Positions 57,246-64,000 of a stretch of DNA of 64,000 nucleotides are shown here, in pieces. Within the stretch, counting starts at the first letter, position 1, and each line of letters starts with the position of its first letter. The notes under the pieces are model-generated. The model saw only the letters and a program-made list of their open reading frames with translations. It was not told where the DNA came from and did no database searches. A program made the translations under genes and the position numbers. Origin of the DNA: Serilophus lunatus (lineage: Eukaryota; Chordata; Aves; Passeriformes; Eurylaimidae); contig VXBA01006219.1 of assembly GCA_013399895.1 (NCBI GenBank), forward strand, positions 537,147-601,146, given 5' to 3'.

Positions 57246-60098
57246 AGTGTGAGAACTCAGGGGGCACATGTCCTTAGGTCAGACCCCCAGGCAGCTCCCA
57301 GCCCAGGGGTGTGTGGACCTGGATGCTTCAGTGGGGTCTGAGATACACCCAGTGTAAGCACAGGTTAGGGACCTGCAAAAGGGAGCTCTGAGCAGACAGA
57401 CAAGGGAGCTTGGAAAACTCTGGAGATGTCCCCAGGGATGTGTGAATGTCTTGGTGAGACCCAGGCTGACACTCCCATCTCCTGCTGCTCAGAGTGAGGG
57501 GAGGGACAGCTGGAACAGGCACTGCCTGCTGATGCCACTGGGTGTTCACCTCCATCACTCTGCCTTGGCAGCTCTTCAGATAACTCTCCCAGGAGCACCC
57601 AAACCTCTTAAACCCAAGAGAAGCCACTGTGGCCTGGGAGGCTTCAGGAAAAGTGATAAAGCTGAATATTGCCACACCAACAACAACAGCCTCACACTAC
57701 AGCAATTATCCTACCAATATTTTGATGTTTTCACTTGCAGTCATTACAAATGACTCAGTCCTGTCCCCAGACACCAACCAGAGCTGCCATTAGTAATATT
57801 CTGACCACAGGCAGGTACAATAACATTGATCAAGGTGTTGACACTCAAAGATACAAGCAAAGGAACACGATAAACTGCCAAGGACTGGGAGCAGGAAACA
57901 CAATGTTCTTTCTTTGTGAAATAGCACCTGGCAGGGATGGGTATTTGGACTTTGTTTTGTGTAGACAACTGCTTTCAAATTATGCAGGTAATCCATTTGT
58001 CCTCTTACAGCACAACAGGGAGGCAAAATGGCTCTTGAACACGAGGGGTCCCTGCTCAGGGCATCAGGAGACGTGGGGTGCAGAGGGGGAATCCATCATC
58101 ACTTGTCCCACCCTCTCACAAACTGGAGATGGGTCCATGAGCAACTCTCAGCAAACACCTCTGCACGTTCCCCTCTTGCCTCACTTATGTTTCACTTGTC
58201 ACTAAAATGTGGGTTACAGGCCCAAAAGATCTTTGTGTGCATGTGCCTATTTTGTACAAAAACATCCACTCCAGGCAAATAAAGTATTTAAGCTTCTGCT
58301 ACTTAAAATAGAGAAACAACTAAATAAACAGACAAACAGTGGGCTGAGAGCACCACTGGGAGGGCACAAAGTTGGGGAGGATAATGGGGGTATGGGGTCC
58401 TGGAGCTGGTGAAGGTTGGTCCCCAAACACATCTGGAGATGACAGATGTGCTGCATTCAAAGGATGGCATTGGCTGCAGCAGGGACATGGCCCCGGGTGT
58501 TGGGGAGCACCCCCAGCCACGGGGACATGGGGTCACATCCCCTCCCACCCCATCCCACCTGCTCTGCTGTGAAGGCACTGGAGTGTGGGGAAGCAGCCTG
58601 GCTTCCCCTGGCCATGGGGCCATGCCCTGGGCTGCACAGGAGATGCTCTCCTGGTCCTTCCACTGCCCCTCAGAGAGCCCGAGGTCTGTGCCATGTGCAC
58701 CAAGGGAGATGCTGTTGCTCAGTAACAGTTTTTCCTGACAAACCAGTGTGGCAAATTCCCTGGAAAAGTGAAAAACTCTAAAGGGCACTGCAAAATAATG
58801 GATTGCACCAAGACAGGTGGTTTGACAGCAGCTGCTCGATTTAAATTCAAAGAGAAGAAAAAAAACTGTCTGAGCCCAAACAGGAGTGTTGACCATGAAG
58901 TAGACTTTGCTGGAACTGAAGTGAAAAGGCTAATTCATCAAGCTGTAATGAGAACCTCATTGTCATTCATCTTTTAAGTGAACATTTGCAGGCAAGAGCC
59001 TGAATGTCAGGGGAAAGCCCTCTAATTAATTTATCTCTGTTGTGTAAAAGGTAACAGATCTGAACGATGGATTCTGTCCCTGCGCAGCTGCCTCAGATAA
59101 AAACCAAGCAGATTATTCAGGTCTGATTTCTACTTCTGTCAAAGGAAAAATAAATAGCTGCAGGAAAGCTGGAGCCGTGAAAAACGCTTCATCTGGCAGA
59201 AGGAAAGGTGGAGAAGACCACCTCCAGAAATCCTATCAGCAAGAATGAGCCAAACTCTCAGCCAGGAGGGAGAAAAAAAAGTATCTTTACTTGCAATGGG
59301 AGAATTTTATTGTCTAGCCAAAGGCATCAAGTTAGGATTAAGGCCAAACAACAGAAGCAGCAATCAAAGTAATTTCCCATGGATAATTTGCCCTCAGTGC
59401 TCAGAAGACAATGTCAAGGCTCCCTACAATGACAAAAGCTCTGGCTCACTCTTGCCATTGCTGTAATCAAAGCCCTTTATTTTTGGAAAGCACAAGAAGC
59501 ACTGGATGACACACACTGAAAGTCAGCAGCATTTGCATCCTCCGTGGGGACTCCTGCCCCCTCCACCCCAGCTCCACAGCTCAGAGCCATGGCAGTGACT
59601 GGGGACCAACCACAGCCTGTTCACCCAGCACGGCCCCAGCAGGAGGGAGCTCTGCGCTGCAGACACTGTGCCATGAGCTGCTGGGCTGCTCTCAGTGCTG
59701 GGGTGGAACAGGAGCAGGGCTGGAGGCTCCCCAGCACCAAAGCAGCACTTGCTCCTCTCTGCCGGAGAAGGGCCCGTCCATGGGCACAAAGAGCTGCACT
59801 CAGGTTCCCCAGAACCCCTGCAGGCGCTCTGAGACAATTCCTCCCCCACAGACAGAGCAGAACAGCCCTGTTTCCAGACCTGAGAAACCAAACTGGCCTC
59901 AAGGGCATCATCCTGCTGAGGCTGGAGTCAACAGCACAATTTTCTTTGACTTCAGTGCTCCTGGACTGTGCTTTGAAAGAAAAATTACCGAATCAAGGGA
60001 GAAAATCAAATGCAGACTAATTGGATATTTTCCAGACAAAGTGAACTTAATCCTCTTTCTTTCTTTAATTTGAATTTCAGAACTTTAAGACAGGGAAA
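57246..60098. other. Unique DNA
   Basis: Mosaic unique sequence. An octamer ATTTGCAT lies at 59531-59538. Frames of up to 197 codons on both strands overlap, with no recognised domain. No gene, RNA gene or repeat is supported. Confidence 0.5.
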
Positions 60099-60102
60099 TG
60101 AC

Positions 60103-60113
60103 TTTTTTTTTTT
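60103..60113 (+). repeat. Poly-T run (T11)
   Basis: Eleven T in an AT-rich stretch. Low complexity only. Confidence 0.8.
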
Positions 60114-63100
60114 CAAAATCAAATAAATTTCTGCAAACTCTTTTCATTTCTTTGGATCAAATATCATAAACAGGACTAGGCTGTGCCATGAAGTACCAGC
60201 ATTCAGCCAAGATGAACCCAAGGGAGGCAGAGGGCTTGGAGTGGCTCTCGAGGAACTGATGCTGCCAGTGATGAGACAAGAATCATGTCTTTAAGGGAGA
60301 ATGAGAGGTGGGAGCTCCAGCTGCAGCAAAGCCATGGAGCTGCTCAATCAGAACAGAGCAGGGAAACTTCTGAGCAGCACAGAGGTGAGAGTGGGGGATT
60401 GCTTGGAGGGAGGATGTCCCCAAGAACTGTCTGGGGAAGGGTCCCTGGGCTCTGCCTTGATGGCAGGTTTGCTGTGGGACCTCCTGTCTGGCTCAAGGGA
60501 TGCCATGAGCGCCTCTGACAACACTCACCCTGTGGCTCCCCGGTGGGAACAGGCCAAGAGCACACAGAAGAAACCAGATGAGATCTGATGATCATCGGCA
60601 CAAAATGTCCACGTTGAATTGACAGCCACCACACTCCTCCACAGCATTTGCTCTGCTTGTAGTGGCACCAAATCTGAGCGAGCGTTGGCCTCCCATCCTG
60701 CGGGGGTTGGCGTGTGACTGAAGGTTGTTTAATGCAGTCGTGCAGGAGCACCAGGAGACTTGCAAGAGCAACAGAGACTTGCCTGAACTGCCTTTTGTAC
60801 AACGAGGTGACGGGGACAGTTGTTGCCCTTTGGCAGCTTCTGGCCCAGGAATGGATTTGTGCAGGTCAAGGTCCAGCTCAGCACGGGTGTGGGGCAGGGT
60901 CCAGGCTGACAGCCCTGCTGCCACGGGGCTCCTGCCCAGCAGCTCCAGGTCTCAGGGGCTGGGAGAGCTGGGGCTGCATAAATCCTCCCCACAGTGGGGG
61001 ATGCATCGATGTGTAAGAAGAAGAAAGAGCAGCCTGGGTCGTTGTTGCAGCCAGTGTGTTAGGTGAGCGAATTAAAGAGACAAGGAGGAAACTACAGTCA
61101 GTGCAAAATGAGGTGGCTGATGTCTGGGAATGGAAATAACCTCCTCCTCGGCATGGCAGAGCTGCCAGGCATCCCTCTGTGCCCATGGCCGTGCCCAGGG
61201 CAGGGACCACGCACAGCCAACAGGGACAAGGGGTTTTTAGGAGGAAGAAAGCACAGCAAGGCAGAGAGAAAAGGCAAAGAAACACTGCTGAGCCCTGAGC
61301 CCTGACACACGAGATAACAACAGTTTGGGTCTGTCAGATCCTAATTTTTTTTCTCCTTTACATCACCATGCAATTCTTCAGGTTAAAACAAGCAGGGCAC
61401 TCACCAGTATGCTGGTGAATCCACAAACACCTTGGTATCCAGTGATTTTTAGTTTGTTTTTTTCTGTTCACTAGTGTGGTTGGAAGTCAGCTCATAAGGA
61501 TGTTCTTGCCAGCTAGGATATCCCAGAGGACTTGTTTCTTCCCCTGTTTTGCTGGTAACCATGAGGAAAAAATGATAATGAATGACCTCTTTTCTCTTTT
61601 CCTTCTGCACCAGTGCCTCCAATACCCTTTCTCAACCTGCACCTGCATCATCTACCAAAGCAGAATCTCATTTCCCAGATAAACAGACTTCTTCAGGCTT
61701 CTCAAGATAATGCTTAATAAAAAACCAGCATAATGGAAAGACTTTGCATGGGCTTCCCTCTTTTAAAGGGACTTGCTTCTTTATTTGGAGAGCTATTGGA
61801 ATAAGTCATTTCACTCGATGCTGTTAATCCCAGCTCCCTGCACATCAAGACACATCCCAAACTGGACACCCTGAAAGCCATCAGACCTTCACAGGGCAGA
61901 GACAGAGCCCTGGGCTTGGTCTGACTAAACAGTTTGCCAGAAGGAAAGTGCTGAATGGCTCTTCAGAAGCAAAAAGCAAGAGAACCAGGTTTTTTCTGTA
62001 ACTATTTCACCTGGATTCTTGGTTCTTTTTTTACAGAATCTGAGCAGAGAGCACGTGGCCCTTCCCAAAGAGAGCCCAGTGCCAACAGCCTTGGCACTGC
62101 CACCCATGGGATGCACTGGGGCTGAACCCAGGCTGGAGATCAGACAGGAAGGGAACTCCCCCGAAAGGCAGAGCTCAGCCTCCAGCTGAGCCTAGAGGGT
62201 GGTTCCACAGAATCTGGGACTTGATATTTCCCCCCCTTAATATTTTCTGCAGTACCTGTTGTTCTGAGTCCAGTTTGCTCTGTGGGCAGGACAGGTTGCT
62301 TAGCAGCCAACATTAAAGGTCGATTATTGTGTTAATACTGATGCTATCATTGCAAGAATCATGATTCCAGTAGGAGGAATAATTTAAGTTTCTTTAAAAT
62401 ATTGATTTTGGAAAGACACCAAAGTGCAGCCACACAGGGCTGAATCCTGCTGGCACAGCAGCTCAGGGATGAGCATCACTGGCTGTGCTGGGCACGAGGA
62501 AGACCAGGAAAAGCAGAAGGAAACTCTGGAATGGTGTTTTAATGGAGCTGCCCTCCACGTGGGGAACGGCATAAAAATGTTTCCACATTTGAAGGGGCTG
62601 ATGTTCTCATGTGTATGGGAATATCTTTTCCTTGGAGCCAGAGAGATTCCCAAGGTTATAAAACATGAGTGCTAGGAACCTTATCTGGAGTCTCTAGAAC
62701 ATGGTCAGAAGTCAAACAAAGACATGAACACAGAGTTCTGTCAATACTCTCATTATTTGCCACATAAAACTCAGAAAATGGGTTATATAAATAATGTTCT
62801 GTGAAAATGTCCCTAACAGTTGTGCTTTGGCACATCTTTAACATCATAAACTTCACTCTTTTTAGTGTTTTTGGTAAGACTTGTAATGAGAAAAGACAAT
62901 TCTGAAGTCCTGACACTAATAAGTCCATTGTAAAAAGGTCACCTTCCCCTAAGAATGTTTTATTATCAGTGGAGCAGAATAGCTGTGAATATGTAATGAC
63001 TTTTATCTGATGATTGCCCTGTATTCTTTGTAAGGAAAGGAGGCTTCAGATGTTGATAATTTACATATAAGTGTTGAAGTGTTTGGCAGTAGAAAAACAA

Positions 63101-64000
63101 ACTGGTTCAGAGAAATTAATTATAAAGCAGCTAAAGAAGAGACATGAAAATTAACTTCTGATCTTGATGTGTTTCTAAGGGATTTTCAAACTCACGCAGG
63201 ACCTCCCATCCCTGGGGACACCCCTGCAAGGCTGGAGCCAAACGCTCACTGGAGGTTCCCTGTAGAGGCTGTGTGTTGGTTGCATTTGGCTTTTCCACTT
63301 GGTTGTACAAACTCCACCACTTGCATTTAGCAGAACACAGGGCACTGGGAGGGACACAGAGAAGACACAGAGAGATGACAGAGGTACAGGAGTGTCGGCA
63401 ACAACTGGACCTCAGACCAACAACTACAAGAGCCACGTGCAAAACCGGAGCGACACGAAGGTCTCTGTCCCCAGGAACTACGAGCACAAGAGGGATCCCA
63501 CAGCTGGAATCAAACTGGGCCCCTGTGGGAGAGGCAAACTCATGGAACCCCCCCAGGAGCTGCCAGCTTGGCAGGGGTTTGCCCTGGGGTACAGAGCCTG
63601 TCGTGCAGCTCAGAAATGCCCCCCGTGCCCAGCACAGCCCCGAGCACACCCTGTGCTCTGTGCTCACACAGGATCAGGTCTCTCCAGGAGAACTGGGTGT
63701 CCATGAGCAGCTCTGCCAAAGCCTGTTGGTTGGTTTGAGTCGTTCCATCCCACTTAATTACTCCCAATCTATCACCAGTAAAGGTTTTCCAACAAAAACT
63801 GCCTCTGTTAAGAAACTATTTTTATATCCTAATGATCTTATTTCAGGAATGCTTTTCAAAGAGCAGTTAAACAACATAATGCTCCATTTGCCAGGGGCAT
63901 ACACAGTGGAAAGTAGGGATATTTTTTTAATCACTGTTTCAAGAATTATTATTTTCTAAGAGTGCTATCTGGGACAAAGGCTTTGCCTTACTGGGAAGGC
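60114..64000. other. Unique DNA to window end
   Basis: GC-richer at 60280-61300 and 63170-63720, AT-rich at 61320-61830, 62210-62420 and 62680-63170. A 228-codon plus-strand frame (63273-63959) and a 178-codon minus frame (63131-63667) overlap each other, and neither has a recognisable domain. No RNA gene or transposon is supported. Confidence 0.5.

Noticed and set aside
63273..63959. 228-codon plus-strand frame near the right edge
   Set aside because: It overlaps a 178-codon frame on the other strand, and its peptide shows no domain or signal.

Overview
The window reads as vertebrate, most likely avian, nuclear DNA. The main evidence is a recognisable 3' end of a CR1 (chicken repeat 1) non-LTR retrotransposon at 18297-18566. 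Its minus strand ends in two imperfect copies of the CR1 terminal octamer ATTCTRTG. Interspersed repeats are otherwise sparse, CpG is depleted outside a few islands, and there are two runs of N as in a scaffolded short-read assembly. Species and locus cannot be named from the sequence alone.

I find no protein-coding gene, exon or structural RNA gene that I can defend. Open reading frames are numerous but short, overlap on both strands, and have the low-complexity, Cys/Trp/Ser/Pro-rich look of translated non-coding vertebrate DNA. None shows a domain I recognise except a remnant of the CR1 reverse-transcriptase C terminus. The window is best described as intergenic or intronic. It alternates between GC-richer unremarkable stretches and AT-rich, CpG-free blocks with many homeodomain (TAATTA/ATTAAT), POU-octamer, FOX and SOX-like words. 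That texture is typical of conserved non-coding enhancers around developmental regulators. Conservation itself cannot be tested here.

Layout: 0-11 kb is mixed unique DNA with a small CpG cluster (340-560), AT-rich blocks, a possible ancient CR1 relic (4.55-4.8 kb), a (CA)n microsatellite (8.43 kb) and an AT-rich block near 10.2 kb. 11.2-12.8 kb has an AT-rich block, then a CpG island. The island contains a striking heptamer minisatellite (31 in-phase GGGCTCM-type units), a 98-N gap and an exact 198-bp repeat on both sides of that gap. 12.8-33 kb is unique DNA with several enhancer-like AT blocks and the CR1 copy. 33.79-33.85 kb holds an RFX-like inverted repeat around a homeodomain site. 38.5-39.8 kb is the largest AT-rich block. 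40.3-43.4 kb is a broad CpG-rich domain interrupted by a 750-N gap, and is the best place for a missing promoter or first exon. 42.55-64 kb continues the same mosaic to the end.

The observations most worth follow-up are the probable false duplication at the first gap, the heptamer array inside a CpG island, the CpG island hidden by the second gap, the RFX-like and FOX/SOX-like inverted motifs, and the apparent excess of perfect octamers. I see no evidence for a new biological system.
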